64,000 nt of DNA from an uncultured Acetobacterium sp. (GTDB taxonomy: Bacteria > Bacillota > Clostridia > Eubacteriales > Eubacteriaceae). A program made the position numbers and the translations under genes. The notes under the pieces are model-generated. The model was given only the letters and a program-made list of their open reading frames with translations, did no database searches and was not told the origin of the DNA. The stretch spans positions 2,320,736 to 2,384,735 of the forward strand of contig NZ_OY760905.1 of NCBI RefSeq assembly GCF_963664135.1, written 5' to 3'. This document shows, piece after piece, positions 21,994 through 30,965 of the stretch. Position 1 is the first letter of the stretch, and each line of letters starts with the position of its first letter.

Positions 21994-24831
21994 ATGCAGT
22001 GGTTTAAAAAAAGTCTGATCCGACGTATTGGCACAATTGTTATCATCTTTATAATTGCTGCATTCTCAATTTATGGTGTTATTTCCATTCAACTGATGAG
22101 CGATTTTTTTGAGACAAACAGCAAATCTGAATTATCTAAAGATGCCTTGCAGATCGCCACCGAAATTGATAGTTTTATCGAAAAAGACATTCTCATTGTC
22201 GAACAGATGAAAACTAACCAGGACTATCAAGCCATTACCGAAGCCCTCAACACCCGGGCGGATAAAAGGCAGCACCCCTTATTCAATGTAGTTACGCAGG
22301 AGCTTCAAGCCATTAAAGCCACTGATGCAAATATTTCGCTGGCCTATATCGGCGTTCAAAAATCAAATGATCTGATTTCTTCTACCGCTGACTTTGATCC
22401 CAAACCCGATTATGACCTGAATCAACGGATCTGGTATACGGAAACATTGAAATCGCGCGGGATTACGGTAACTAACCCTTATATTGATATTGTTACTGAA
22501 AAAATGGTTGTTTCGATTACCACTCCGATCGTAAAAAATAATAATGTCATTGGTGCCATGGGAATTGATTTGCTGGTTTCCGATATTTCTGATTTAATGA
22601 AATCCTATCAGGTGGGCACCAATGGCTATACCCTGTTAATCAATAAGGACGGCAGTATTTTTTACCATCCTGATGATCCTGGCAATACTCAGCCCACTGG
22701 GTCAGATCCCTATGCCTATCTGGAAAACTATCAGGATGAACTCACCTCTGGGAACAGCAGTGTCATCGAAGATAACACTGGTAGCGATGCTAAATACATT
22801 GCCTATGTCCCCACCCAATCAGCCAACTGGATTGTGGCTACGGTCATTCCCAAGTCAGAAGTCCTGGCACCCCTGAATCGATTCATTTTTTTACTGTTTT
22901 TTATTTCACTGATCCTGCTTTTTTTAGTCGTCTTTTTTATAAAACGTATGACCAGCATGATTTCTGAACCCATTGTGACTGTTTCAGAAGCGATTGAAAC
23001 CTTCAGTCGTGGTAATCAGGAAATCAATTTGCCGGAATCCCTTTATTCCCGAGAGGATGAAATCGGCATTCTATCGAAGGGTCTCCATCAAATGAGTCAC
23101 CGGATCACCCATTATATCGAAGAGGTTCAAATTAACAATGAGACCCTTAATAAAGAAATTGAAAAACGACGGGTTGTTCAATCCCGACTTGAGTTGATCC
23201 TAGAACTGCTTTCCGGCACCGATGAAAGCATTTTTATACTAAACAGTGAATTTTTTTGCATCTATAATAATGCGGCCTTTGCTAAAATCATCGGGTTTGA
23301 CCAATTCGATATTCACTCAGTAAATTTAATGGATAGCAATATATTAATCAACCAGACCCTTATCGACAATCTTGATGAAGATGCGGTCTGGTTTGGGGAA
23401 ATTGAGTATTCCAAATCTGATGATGAAACCTTGATTCTATTTTTAAGAATCAGCAAAGTGAAAAATCACGAAGATGATTATTATATTGGTAACATCACCA
23501 ACCTGACGGCCCATAAACAAATTGAAAAAGATATTTACTATTTAAAATATTTTGATCATCTGACAAAGCTCAATAATAAACTTTATTTGGATGAATCAGG
23601 ATTGGAACTGATCAATTCAGATATCAATCATATCGGCAATCATGCATTAATACTTATTAATGTTGACAATTTCAGAATTATCAACGAAGCGAAAGGTTAT
23701 GATTTCGGAAACAAAGTTCTGATTGCACTGGCAAAGCGTCTAAAAACACAGGTTTGCGAGCAGGACATTCTGGCGCGATTGGGAAATGACGAGTTTGGTA
23801 TCTTAAAGACCCATGTAACCTCTAACGAAAGTTTGTATGAGTATATGATTGATCTCAGTAAAGAGCTGGGAAAAATGATTTTGATTAATGATGAAGATCT
23901 GATTATTGATGTGAGCATTGGGGTTAGTCTCTACCCCAGTGATGCCAACCATTATGCCAAGCTTTTAAAGACAGCAGCCTCGGCCTTGAATAATGTTAAG
24001 GCCAATAAAGGACGTCGCTTTGAATTTTATGATAAGGAAATCAACAATCTTTCCATTCAAAAATACGAAATACAAAATAAATTGAGAAATGCTCTGACGA
24101 ATAATGAATTCATTCTTTATTATCAACCTCAGGTGGATATGTCCACCAATCAGATCATCGGTCTGGAAGCCCTGATCCGCTGGAACAGTCCCACTGGTCT
24201 GATTCCACCCAATAACTTTATCGCCATCGCCGAAGAATCCGGATTGATTATTCCGATTGGCGAATGGGTATTGCTGAATGCCTGTCAATTTGGCAAAAAA
24301 CTGCAATCACTGGGTTATACCATCCCCATTGCGGTCAATCTTTCGATGCTCCAGTTTAAGTCAGACTATATCTGTGAATTAACCCAGTCCTTATTGACCC
24401 GCACAAATCTCCCTCCAGAACACCTGGAACTGGAAATCACCGAAGGTATCTTAATGGATAATGAAGACGAATGTGAATCGATTTTGAGACAATTCCATGA
24501 TATGGGCATTCAGATTTCCATTGACGATTTTGGAACCGGCTACTCATCCCTGAGTTATTTGAAAAAATTTGCGGTTGATAAGATAAAAATCGACCGATCT
24601 TTTATTAAAGGGATTCCCCATTTCGATAATGGTACCATTGCCAAGGTTATTATTGAACTGGCTGGCAATTTCAATCTGCAGGTCATTGCCGAAGGGGTTG
24701 AAACGAAAGACCAGATTGAGTTCTTACTCAAAAATAATTGTCATATTGCACAGGGTTTTCACTATGCCAGACCGCTTGATGAAAATGAGCTGCTGACTTT
24801 TATGGAAAAATCAAAAAGGGATAATGGCTAA
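21994..24831 (+). CDS. Cache-HAMP-PAS-GGDEF-EAL membrane signalling protein
   Basis: This 945-residue c-di-GMP enzyme has an N-terminal transmembrane helix, a large extracellular double-Cache domain (about residues 35-285, with DIVTEKMVVSITTPI and DLLVSDISDLM), a second helix (about 290-315), HAMP, a PAS domain (about 410-510), GGDEF (about 520-680) and EAL (about 690-940). The GGDEF site reads GNDEF, so diguanylate cyclase activity is doubtful. The EAL site is intact (LEALIRW, DDFGTGYSSLSYL, EGVE). It is probably a phosphodiesterase tuned by a small external ligand. The ATG at 21994 follows AGAGGAG; the earlier ATG at 21961 lacks a site. No operon partners. Confidence 0.95.
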   Translation: MQWFKKSLIRRIGTIVIIFIIAAFSIYGVISIQLMSDFFETNSKSELSKDALQIATEIDSFIEKDILIVEQMKTNQDYQAITEALNTRADKRQHPLFNVVTQELQAIKATDANISLAYIGVQKSNDLISSTADFDPKPDYDLNQRIWYTETLKSRGITVTNPYIDIVTEKMVVSITTPIVKNNNVIGAMGIDLLVSDISDLMKSYQVGTNGYTLLINKDGSIFYHPDDPGNTQPTGSDPYAYLENYQDELTSGNSSVIEDNTGSDAKYIAYVPTQSANWIVATVIPKSEVLAPLNRFIFLLFFISLILLFLVVFFIKRMTSMISEPIVTVSEAIETFSRGNQEINLPESLYSREDEIGILSKGLHQMSHRITHYIEEVQINNETLNKEIEKRRVVQSRLELILELLSGTDESIFILNSEFFCIYNNAAFAKIIGFDQFDIHSVNLMDSNILINQTLIDNLDEDAVWFGEIEYSKSDDETLILFLRISKVKNHEDDYYIGNITNLTAHKQIEKDIYYLKYFDHLTKLNNKLYLDESGLELINSDINHIGNHALILINVDNFRIINEAKGYDFGNKVLIALAKRLKTQVCEQDILARLGNDEFGILKTHVTSNESLYEYMIDLSKELGKMILINDEDLIIDVSIGVSLYPSDANHYAKLLKTAASALNNVKANKGRRFEFYDKEINNLSIQKYEIQNKLRNALTNNEFILYYQPQVDMSTNQIIGLEALIRWNSPTGLIPPNNFIAIAEESGLIIPIGEWVLLNACQFGKKLQSLGYTIPIAVNLSMLQFKSDYICELTQSLLTRTNLPPEHLELEITEGILMDNEDECESILRQFHDMGIQISIDDFGTGYSSLSYLKKFAVDKIKIDRSFIKGIPHFDNGTIAKVIIELAGNFNLQVIAEGVETKDQIEFLLKNNCHIAQGFHYARPLDENELLTFMEKSKRDNG

Positions 24832-24842
24832 GCCTTATCCCT
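24803..24842 (-). terminator. Terminator of the thi operon, overlapping the GGDEF-EAL gene end
   Basis: AGGGATAA (24817-24824) and TTATCCCT (24835-24842) flank a 10-base loop. On the minus strand the stem is followed by TTTTGATTTTT. It overlaps the last codons of the convergent gene. Confidence 0.8.
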
Positions 24843-24916
24843 AAAGTTTGTCAATAACTACCGCACCGACCAATTGTTAATCTAAACCCTATCAAATTGA
24901 ATTGTTATTGCTCTTA

Positions 24917-25501
24917 TTAAAAGACAAATCCCTGACCAAGGGTTTCCGGATGTGCTGTCGTCATGGCCTCACTCATAATGCAGACCCCTTTGGCACCAGC
25001 CATCAAGGTGATTTTATAATTTGCTTGGCTGATTCCGCCGATGGCAAAAACCGGTATCCTGACCGAATCGCAGATTTCTTTGAGAAAACGCAAGCCCCTG
25101 GCCGGCATTCCTTTTTTACAATCGGTGGGAAAAACATGACCGGCAATCAAATAATCAGCTCCTAATCCTTCAGCTTCTCTGGCCTGTTCAACCGAGTGAA
25201 CCGATACCCCGACCTGATTGAAATTCTTGATTGCTTCATGATGTTTTCTAATGTCATCAATGGATAATTGAATGGCACCAATATTTAATCGCTCCGCGGT
25301 CTCAATATTCTGATTGATAATTAAGTTCACCTGGTGATTATCACAAATTTCTTTTACCTTTGCAGCCAAATTTTGGTATTCTATTTCATTAAGCTCTTTT
25401 TCTCGCAACATAATTGCATGGGGTTTCCCGCTGGCAATTTTATCGATCCGACTCAAAAAGTCATCTTTGCACAATTCTTGATTGGTTATACAAATCAGCA
25501 T
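24917..25501 (-). CDS. thiE: Thiamine phosphate synthase / thiazole tautomerase family protein (ThiE/TenI)
   Basis: The 194-residue TIM-barrel protein has ITNQELC at the start, the IMLREKEL strand, GVSVHSVEQA, then GHVFPTDCKKGMPARGL and a terminal FAIGGISQANY with GVCIMSEAM. The TDCKKGMPARG phosphate loop resembles TenI-type thiazole tautomerases as much as ThiE, so it may isomerise the ThiG product rather than, or as well as, join thiazole and pyrimidine phosphates. The start ATG at 25501 follows GGAGGG; a longer frame to 25546 has no site. It is last in the thiS-G-H operon and no other ThiE candidate is in the window. Confidence 0.82.
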   Translation of the reverse strand: MLICITNQELCKDDFLSRIDKIASGKPHAIMLREKELNEIEYQNLAAKVKEICDNHQVNLIINQNIETAERLNIGAIQLSIDDIRKHHEAIKNFNQVGVSVHSVEQAREAEGLGADYLIAGHVFPTDCKKGMPARGLRFLKEICDSVRIPVFAIGGISQANYKITLMAGAKGVCIMSEAMTTAHPETLGQGFVF

Positions 25502-25571
25502 TTTACCCTCCTTCTTTTTCTTATTTAAGTCTATCACTTTTTTCAAAAAAGAAACAGCAAATTAATTGATT

Positions 25572-26726
25572 TTATACCCGGATATAGTCGCTGTAAACCG
25601 GCTGCAGCCCGCGGTCTAAAATCATCTGATGGACCTCCGGCACACTTCGGGGATCGGAGATCTCAAACTGCTCATCACCTTTATCTTCCTGCTCATGACC
25701 GCCTACCCCCACACTGACCCCGGCGGAGATTTTCGTGGCCACCATCCCGATGACATGATCCCGAAAACCAGCCCGTTCCCGGGTTGAAATGGTAATGCCG
25801 GCATAGGGCATGAATAAACGGTAGGCCAGCATCACCTGAAGCAGCTGTTTTTCATGAACATCGTTGGGGTTGTTGTCGGCATTATTAATAAACGGTCGCA
25901 GCCGGGGTGTTGAGAAACCAATTTCTGCATGAGGATATTTATGCTGAATAAAATAAGCATGAAGACCGGTGGCGAAGGCATCCTTTCTGAAGTCATCCAA
26001 CCCCAGCAGTGCCCCAAAGGATACGCCCCGCATGCCGCCGATTAGAGCCCGCTCCTGAGAAAAAAAACGGTAGGGAAAAACCCGCTTGGAACCGCTTAAA
26101 TGAACCTGCTCATACTTGGTGCTGTTATAGGTTTCCTGATAAACCGAGACAAAATCTGCTCCACATTTGCGCAGGTAGGCATACTCGTCCGAATTCAAGG
26201 GATAAATCTCAATTCCTACGGTTGAGAAATACTTGGTCGCCAGCTTAACCCCCTCTCCGATGTATTCTACCCCAGAATGATGCCGGGATTCCCCGGTTAA
26301 AATCAGAATCTCTTTTAAGCCGGTTTTAGCAATGGCCTTTAGTTCCGCTTCCATTTCGTCAATGGAAAGCTTTCCTCTGCGGATTTTATTTTTGCAATTA
26401 AATCCACAGTATACACAGTTGTTTTCACAATAATTGGCGATGTAAAGAGGCGTAAACAGACAAATGCTATTGCCAAAGTGTTTTCTGGTTTCAACCACAG
26501 CTTTTTTTGCCATTTCTTCTAAATAGGGTGTCGCTGCCGGAGATAATAAGGCCCCATAATCTTCTAGTGATAAATGTTCTTTTATCAGCGCCTGTTCCAC
26601 ATCACTTTTCGAATAGTTCAAATAGTCATAGTTATCCACATATTTTAAGACCTTATCCAGAATATCCGAAGCAATAATTTCCATTCCCTTTTGATAAACC
26701 ATGGGATCGGTTCGTTTGATTGCCAT
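25572..26726 (-). CDS. thiH: 2-iminoacetate synthase (radical SAM)
   Basis: ThiH cleaves tyrosine to dehydroglycine for thiazole synthesis, the oxygen-independent route expected in an anaerobe. The 384-residue protein has the cluster motif CENNCVYCGF near residue 100, and downstream ILLTGESRHHS, PLNSDEY, VYQETYNSTKYEQ and STRERAGFRD. The ATG at 26726 follows GGAGGACTAGG, within two bases of the thiG stop, indicating tight coupling. A BATS-type C-terminal domain is expected and the length fits. Confidence 0.97.
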   Translation of the reverse strand: MAIKRTDPMVYQKGMEIIASDILDKVLKYVDNYDYLNYSKSDVEQALIKEHLSLEDYGALLSPAATPYLEEMAKKAVVETRKHFGNSICLFTPLYIANYCENNCVYCGFNCKNKIRRGKLSIDEMEAELKAIAKTGLKEILILTGESRHHSGVEYIGEGVKLATKYFSTVGIEIYPLNSDEYAYLRKCGADFVSVYQETYNSTKYEQVHLSGSKRVFPYRFFSQERALIGGMRGVSFGALLGLDDFRKDAFATGLHAYFIQHKYPHAEIGFSTPRLRPFINNADNNPNDVHEKQLLQVMLAYRLFMPYAGITISTRERAGFRDHVIGMVATKISAGVSVGVGGHEQEDKGDEQFEISDPRSVPEVHQMILDRGLQPVYSDYIRV

Positions 26727-26727
26727 C

Positions 26728-27495
26728 CTAGTCCTCCAAAAATCCCGTTAACGGGCTGGAAGCTTCGGCGACCTGATTCAATACCCGACCAAGTCCGGCC
26801 AGGTAAGCATTTCGTCCAGATTCGATGGCCTGGCTAAAAGCTTTGGCCATCAGCGGAATGTTTTTAGCCGTCGCTACCGCGGTATTGCACATCACTGCCG
26901 CCACTCCCATTTCCATGGCTTCACAGGCCTGGGACGGCCGACCGATACCGGCATCCACAATAATTGGCACTGTAATTTCATCCACCAGGATCTGAATAAA
27001 ATCTTTGGTACTGAGTCCCTTATTGCTGCCAATTGGTGAAGCCAGTGGCATTACCGCCGCCGCACCGGCATTGACCAAATCCCGGGCGACATTCAAATCC
27101 GGATACATATAGGGCATCACCACAAACCCGTCTCGGGCCAGAATCTCAGTGGCTTTGATGGTTTCATAGTTATCAGGAAACAGATATTTTGAATCCTTGA
27201 TGACTTCCACCTTAACAAAATTCCCGCAATTGATTTCCCGGGCTAACCGGGCAATTTTGACTGCTTCCTCGGCCGTTCTGGCCCCTGAGGTATTGGGCAG
27301 CAGGGTAATATGCTCGGGAATGTATTCCAGGATATTCTCTTCGCCCCCCTGATTTGCCCGCCGCAGTGCCAGGGTCACAATTTCCGCTCCGCCATTTTCA
27401 ACCACCGCCTTCACGATTTCCAATGAAAACTTTCCCGACCCCAGGATAAACCGGGAATCAAATCGCTGTCCGCCAATTACTAATTGATCTGTCAT
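26728..27495 (-). CDS. thiG: Thiazole synthase
   Basis: ThiG forms the thiazole phosphate ring from deoxyxylulose phosphate, dehydroglycine and ThiS thiocarboxylate. The 255 residues have the family length and motifs: [39 protein letters not shown], and FVKVEVIKD holding the Schiff-base lysine, then [19 protein letters not shown] and [14 protein letters not shown] lies 7 bases before the ATG. It lies between thiS and thiH. Confidence 0.98.
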   Translation of the reverse strand: MTDQLVIGGQRFDSRFILGSGKFSLEIVKAVVENGGAEIVTLALRRANQGGEENILEYIPEHITLLPNTSGARTAEEAVKIARLAREINCGNFVKVEVIKDSKYLFPDNYETIKATEILARDGFVVMPYMYPDLNVARDLVNAGAAAVMPLASPIGSNKGLSTKDFIQILVDEITVPIIVDAGIGRPSQACEAMEMGVAAVMCNTAVATAKNIPLMAKAFSQAIESGRNAYLAGLGRVLNQVAEASSPLTGFLED

Positions 27496-27582
27496 TTTAT
27501 CTCCTTTTTGACTTTGTTATAAGTATTTTGGAATTCTATCGTCCTAACTGTTATTGCTTTGTGACCAGTTTCGTAACTATGA

Positions 27583-27777
27583 TCAGCCCCCACCGACAAA
27601 CCGAACTACTTCCAGGGTGTCCTCATCACAGAGCATCACCCCATCATAGGTAGGTTTCGGGACGATCTCCCCGTTTCTGGCCACGGCCAGGGTCGCAACA
27701 TCAAACCCATTGACGACCAAAAACTGCAACAGACTTTGGTTGTTACCCAGGGTCATTTCTTTTCCGTTAACTCTCAT
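27583..27777 (-). CDS. thiS: Sulfur carrier protein ThiS
   Basis: The 64-residue ubiquitin-like carrier ends VRFVGGG, giving the C-terminal Gly-Gly that is adenylated and thiocarboxylated. One extra glycine beyond the common GG end is noted. The body has MRVNGKEMTL and the loop QFLVVNGFDVATLAVARNGEIV typical of ThiS. The ATG at 27777 follows GGAGG. No thiF (the adenylyltransferase that charges ThiS) is in the cluster, so a MoeB/ThiF homologue must act from elsewhere. Confidence 0.95.
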   Translation of the reverse strand: MRVNGKEMTLGNNQSLLQFLVVNGFDVATLAVARNGEIVPKPTYDGVMLCDEDTLEVVRFVGGG

Positions 27778-27808
27778 TTCACTTTCCTCCTTTTTAGTTT
27801 TTAAACGC

Positions 27809-27863
27809 AAAAAAAGCACAAAACGCGATTACACCCTTTCGGTGGTGTACCCCATTTTGCGCT
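27809..27863 (-). terminator. Terminator-like hairpin in the thiS leader
   Basis: On the minus strand AGCGCAAAA pairs with GTTTTGTGCT around an inner TACACC/GGTGTA hairpin, followed by TTTTTT. It sits between the upstream hypothetical gene and thiS. I looked for a TPP riboswitch (THI box) here and did not find its conserved sequences, so this is a terminator or attenuator. Confidence 0.75.
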
Positions 27864-27941
27864 ACTATTTATTTTTTTACTTTTCTAATTTTATTACATT
27901 AGCTGGCTAAAGTCAAGCCCCAAGTTTTATCGCACTTATTA

Positions 27942-28226
27942 CTAGCGCCGGGTGTAGGCATTGTAGCAGGCCATTTTGCTCTTGTCTTCTTCAATTTCCT
28001 GAATTTCTTTTTTTAAGGCTTCCAGTCTGGCCGCCAATGAACCAACTTCCTCTTCATCAACCGAACGGTTGGTAATTTCTTTTTTAATCCCCAACGTCAG
28101 CAGCTGATCATCTTTTTCCTCATATTCTTTTCTGAGTAGCTCGAGTGTTGATTCACAATTAATCAGCTGTTTTTTAATCATTCGCATCACACGCATATCA
28201 TCATAATTCTTTAAGATTGTCTCCAT
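27942..28226 (-). CDS. Hypothetical small coiled-coil protein
   Basis: I do not recognise this 94-residue protein. It is very rich in Glu and Lys with heptad-like spacing (residues 15-85), predicting a helical coiled coil such as ALKKEIQEIEEDKSKM. It ends in a basic TRR and has no membrane segment or signal. AAGGAACC precedes the ATG at 28226. It lies between cysE and the thi operon on the same strand but is separated from thiS by a terminator-like hairpin, so it probably is a single gene. Confidence 0.7.
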   Translation of the reverse strand: METILKNYDDMRVMRMIKKQLINCESTLELLRKEYEEKDDQLLTLGIKKEITNRSVDEEEVGSLAARLEALKKEIQEIEEDKSKMACYNAYTRR

Positions 28227-28348
28227 TTGGGTTCCTTTGCCTTCCTGAAATAGTATTTTTCCTACTTTTTCAGTTTATCACAGCTGCCCATGCAAATACT
28301 TATGCGAATACGAAAAATTTTTGTATCGATCTTTCACTAATTATTTAT

Positions 28349-28891
28349 TTAAAGATTAAAATACCACACATCCTTTTGAATGAGTCTGGCGGGAATGCCA
28401 ACCGCCGTCGATTCACTGGTGGTATCTTTTAAGACCACGGCATTGGCACCGACCTTGGTTCCCGCTGCAATGTAAATATTACCGAGTATCTTAGCACCGG
28501 AACCAACCACCACACAATTGCCCAGCGTCGGATGACGTTTGCCTTTGTCTTTTCCGGTTCCACCCAGGGTTACGCCCTGATAAAGGGTCACATTATCACC
28601 GATGATGGTCGTTTCACCAATAACCACCCCCATGCCATGATCAATAAATAAGTTTTTACCAATTTGAGCGCCGGGGTGGATCTCAATCCCGGTTTTTTTT
28701 CTGGCCCGTTGTGACAACCATCTGGCCGCAAAAAAATGCCCTTTTTGATATAGCTTATGGGCTTTTCGATATGTTTTTAATGCTTTGATATGGGGATATA
28801 AAAAATAAACTTCAATGGCCGTTCTGGCCGCGGGATCCTTACGCATGGTCACTTCAATATCGTTCATGACCGCTTTAAAACCTGAAAACAT
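28349..28891 (-). CDS. cysE: Serine O-acetyltransferase
   Basis: CysE acetylates serine to O-acetylserine, the precursor of cysteine. The 180-residue short form, as in other Firmicutes, has the catalytic segment IHPGAQIGKNLFIDHGMGVVIGE (split by hexapeptide coils), GVTLGGTGKDKGKRHPTLG and the left-handed helix repeats through VVVGSGAKILGNI and AVVLKDT. GAGGTG precedes the ATG. A consensus promoter is at 28937-28965. A small palindrome CCAAG-tattcca-CTTGG (28910-28926) near the transcript start could be an operator for a cysteine regulator. No cysK follows directly. Confidence 0.96.
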   Translation of the reverse strand: MFSGFKAVMNDIEVTMRKDPAARTAIEVYFLYPHIKALKTYRKAHKLYQKGHFFAARWLSQRARKKTGIEIHPGAQIGKNLFIDHGMGVVIGETTIIGDNVTLYQGVTLGGTGKDKGKRHPTLGNCVVVGSGAKILGNIYIAAGTKVGANAVVLKDTTSESTAVGIPARLIQKDVWYFNL

Positions 28892-28936
28892 AAATTCACC
28901 TCTTCAATATCCAAGTATTCCACTTGGAATTATTAT

Positions 28937-28965
28937 ATTATAATTTTACCGGGAATTTTTGTCAA
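28937..28965 (-). promoter_or_regulatory. Consensus sigma-A promoter for cysE
   Basis: On the minus strand TTGACA (28960-28965), a 17-base spacer and TATAAT (28937-28942) match consensus at all twelve positions. Confidence 0.93.
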
Positions 28966-29088
28966 ATATTTTTCTGCAATCGTTCATTTACAATTTTTTA
29001 CATAAATTTCACACGTTTTTAAGATGAATAGCCAATCAATGGGGTATAATATTTATGTAAATAACTGAAACGAATCGGAGGTACAAAT

Positions 29089-29892
29089 ATGAATGAAGAA
29101 TTATTAGCATTGATTAAAGCCAAAAAAGGCTTTATTTGCGATATGGATGGTGTTATCTATCACGGCAACAGACTCTTACCGGGAGTAAAAGAATTTGTGG
29201 ATTGGCTCTATGCCGAGGATAAAAACTTCCTCTTTTTAACCAATTCCAGCGAACGTTCTCCCATTGAACTAAAAGAAAAACTGGCTCGTCTGGGACTGGA
29301 TATTGACGAAAGTCATTTCTATACCAGCGCCCTGGCTACTGCCAAATTTTTAAAAGATCAATCGCCTGGTTGTTCTGCCTATGTCATCGGTGAACCGGGT
29401 CTGGTCAATGCCCTTTATGATGTGGAGATTACCATGAATGATGTCGATCCGGACTATGTCGTTTTTGGTGAAACCCGCTCCTATAATTACGACTCGGTGC
29501 TCAGAGCCGTAAAACTGATTCAAAAAGGTGCCAAACTGATTGCCACCAACCCGGATTTAACCGGCCCCACCGAAGAAGGTATTGTGCCGGCTTGTCGAGC
29601 CCTGGTAGCCCCGATTGAATTATCAACCGGCAAAGCTGCCTATTATGTGGGTAAGCCTAATCCACTGATGATGCGTACCGGCATTAAACGTCTGGGCGTA
29701 CATAGCGACGATGCCCTGATTATCGGTGATCGCATGGATACCGATATCATCGCCGGCATCGAATCCGGTCTGACCACCTTTTTAGTACTCAGCGGTGTGT
29801 CCACCCGGGAAACAGTTAAAGATTTTCCCTATCGTCCCAACTACATTCTCACCGGCATTGATGAAATTGTCGCCGGATTGGGATTGCATTAA
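29089..29892 (+). CDS. HAD-IIA family hydrolase (NagD/AraL-like sugar phosphatase)
   Basis: The 267-residue phosphatase of the HAD superfamily has motif I CDMDGVIYHGNRLLPG, motif II FLTNSSERSP, the capping-domain region VVFGETRSYNYDSV, motif III KPNPLMM and motif IV GDRMDTDIIAG. It should remove phosphate from small sugar phosphates or nucleotides, but the exact substrate cannot be inferred. CGGAGG precedes the ATG. TATAAT lies at about 29045. It stands alone and ends in a strong terminator. Confidence 0.94.
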   Translation: MNEELLALIKAKKGFICDMDGVIYHGNRLLPGVKEFVDWLYAEDKNFLFLTNSSERSPIELKEKLARLGLDIDESHFYTSALATAKFLKDQSPGCSAYVIGEPGLVNALYDVEITMNDVDPDYVVFGETRSYNYDSVLRAVKLIQKGAKLIATNPDLTGPTEEGIVPACRALVAPIELSTGKAAYYVGKPNPLMMRTGIKRLGVHSDDALIIGDRMDTDIIAGIESGLTTFLVLSGVSTRETVKDFPYRPNYILTGIDEIVAGLGLH

Positions 29893-29910
29893 AAATTTCC
29901 GTTACCAATA

Positions 29911-29955
29911 AAAAAGCTGGAAGGTATTGATTTTTTCAACCTTCCAGCTTTTTTT
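29911..29955 (+). terminator. Bidirectional terminator between HAD gene and transporter gene
   Basis: AAAAAGCTGGAAGGT pairs with ACCTTCCAGCTTTTT around a 13-base loop, with T runs on both strands. It serves two convergent genes. Confidence 0.95.
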
Positions 29956-30709
29956 AATCTTTTATTTGTCTTTTTTTTTCGATCTCATCGACTTTACAAT
30001 AACATGATGGATCGCTTTCTTTTTTGGCATTCTCCTGGTCTTTTTTAATTAAATAATAGGATGCGCCTGCGGTAACAATTAATAGGGCGATCATTAGCAG
30101 TATCACTGTTGTGTTCGCTAATTGCAACTGCTGGGTGGCTACCTGATAGGTACCAATAAATCCAAATACCATAAACGCACCAGCCGATACCAACTTAACC
30201 GTCCGCTCTGGTATTTTTCGACATAGTACCACCCCAATAATTATCCCGATGGCATCGGCTATCAGCATCCCAGTGGTGGTTCCGACGAGCACGCCAATGG
30301 CATTATCGGGAAACTTCGTCGCCAGCGCAATGGTAGCCAGCTGGGTTTTATCCCCCATTTCGGCAATAAAAAAGGCAATCGTCACGGTGATAATCGGTCC
30401 GAATTTGGTGGCTCTATTTTCCTCACCATCCAGCTTATCGCCGCGGATTGTCCATAATCCAAAGAAAATAAACGACAACGAAGCGATTCCCTGAATCCAC
30501 ATCTGGGCGCCATCAAACCGGGTGATATAATTTCCCACTGCCACCGCCAGGGCATGGTTAAATACCGTGGCAATAAAAACCCCGATCATAACCTTAGAGG
30601 CCTTATACTTAGTGGCAAAAGCCATCGCCAACAATTGGGTTTTATCCCCCATTTCGGCCAATACTACGGCCCCAACAGCCACTAAAAAAGCAATAAAATT
30701 CAAGTACAT
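29954..30709 (-). CDS. GDT1/UPF0016 family manganese or calcium exporter
   Basis: The 251-residue membrane protein has two homologous halves, each with the family motif EMGDKTQL (first near residue 22, then near 112), and six to seven helices. The family (TMEM165/Gdt1, MneA) exports Mn2+ or Ca2+ in exchange for protons. The ATG at 30709 follows GGAAGG. A yybP-ykoY aptamer, known to sense Mn2+, lies upstream, which supports a manganese-efflux role. The C-terminal tail has a CYC motif. Confidence 0.92.
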   Translation of the reverse strand: MYLNFIAFLVAVGAVVLAEMGDKTQLLAMAFATKYKASKVMIGVFIATVFNHALAVAVGNYITRFDGAQMWIQGIASLSFIFFGLWTIRGDKLDGEENRATKFGPIITVTIAFFIAEMGDKTQLATIALATKFPDNAIGVLVGTTTGMLIADAIGIIIGVVLCRKIPERTVKLVSAGAFMVFGFIGTYQVATQQLQLANTTVILLMIALLIVTAGASYYLIKKDQENAKKESDPSCYCKVDEIEKKRQIKD

Positions 30710-30757
30710 CTCTTTTTCCTTCCAACCATATTTTAGCAAGCACTAACCTTTTCCAAA

Positions 30758-30808
30758 ATAAAAAGACTCTTAGCATAATCCACCACAAATGGACTACGCT
30801 AAAAGTCT
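30758..30808 (-). terminator. Expression-platform terminator of the yybP-ykoY riboswitch
   Basis: GACTTTTAGCGTAGTCC pairs with GGATTATGCTAAGAGTC, followed by TTTTTATTTT on the minus strand. The 5' arm includes the last aptamer bases (CGAGACTTTTA), so metal binding would compete with terminator formation. Confidence 0.88.
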
Positions 30809-30886
30809 CGTTACCAGAATTGGCTACAAAGCCAGGTGACGAATCACCAGCATGTTGACTTTGTATAACAACTACTCCCTCTTAAC
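30801..30886 (-). ncRNA. yybP-ykoY manganese riboswitch
   Basis: The minus strand reads GAGGGAGTAG at the 5' side, GTCAACATGCTGG and GTCACCTGGC in the middle, then TGGTAACGAGACTTTTA. These match the yybP-ykoY consensus in order and spacing. It precedes a GDT1/UPF0016 exporter, one of the commonest partners of this riboswitch class, so Mn2+ should induce the exporter. Confidence 0.9.
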
Positions 30887-30965
30887 TTTTTATATTATAC
30901 AATAGTCTGATAAAAACTGTCAATGAAAAAAATGAAAGGGTTTAACCTTCCAACTTTTCTTACTT

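Noticed and set aside
27778..27941. Possible TPP riboswitch before thiS
   Set aside because: The conserved THI-box sequences (CTGAGA and ACCTGATCTGG-type segments) are absent on both strands.
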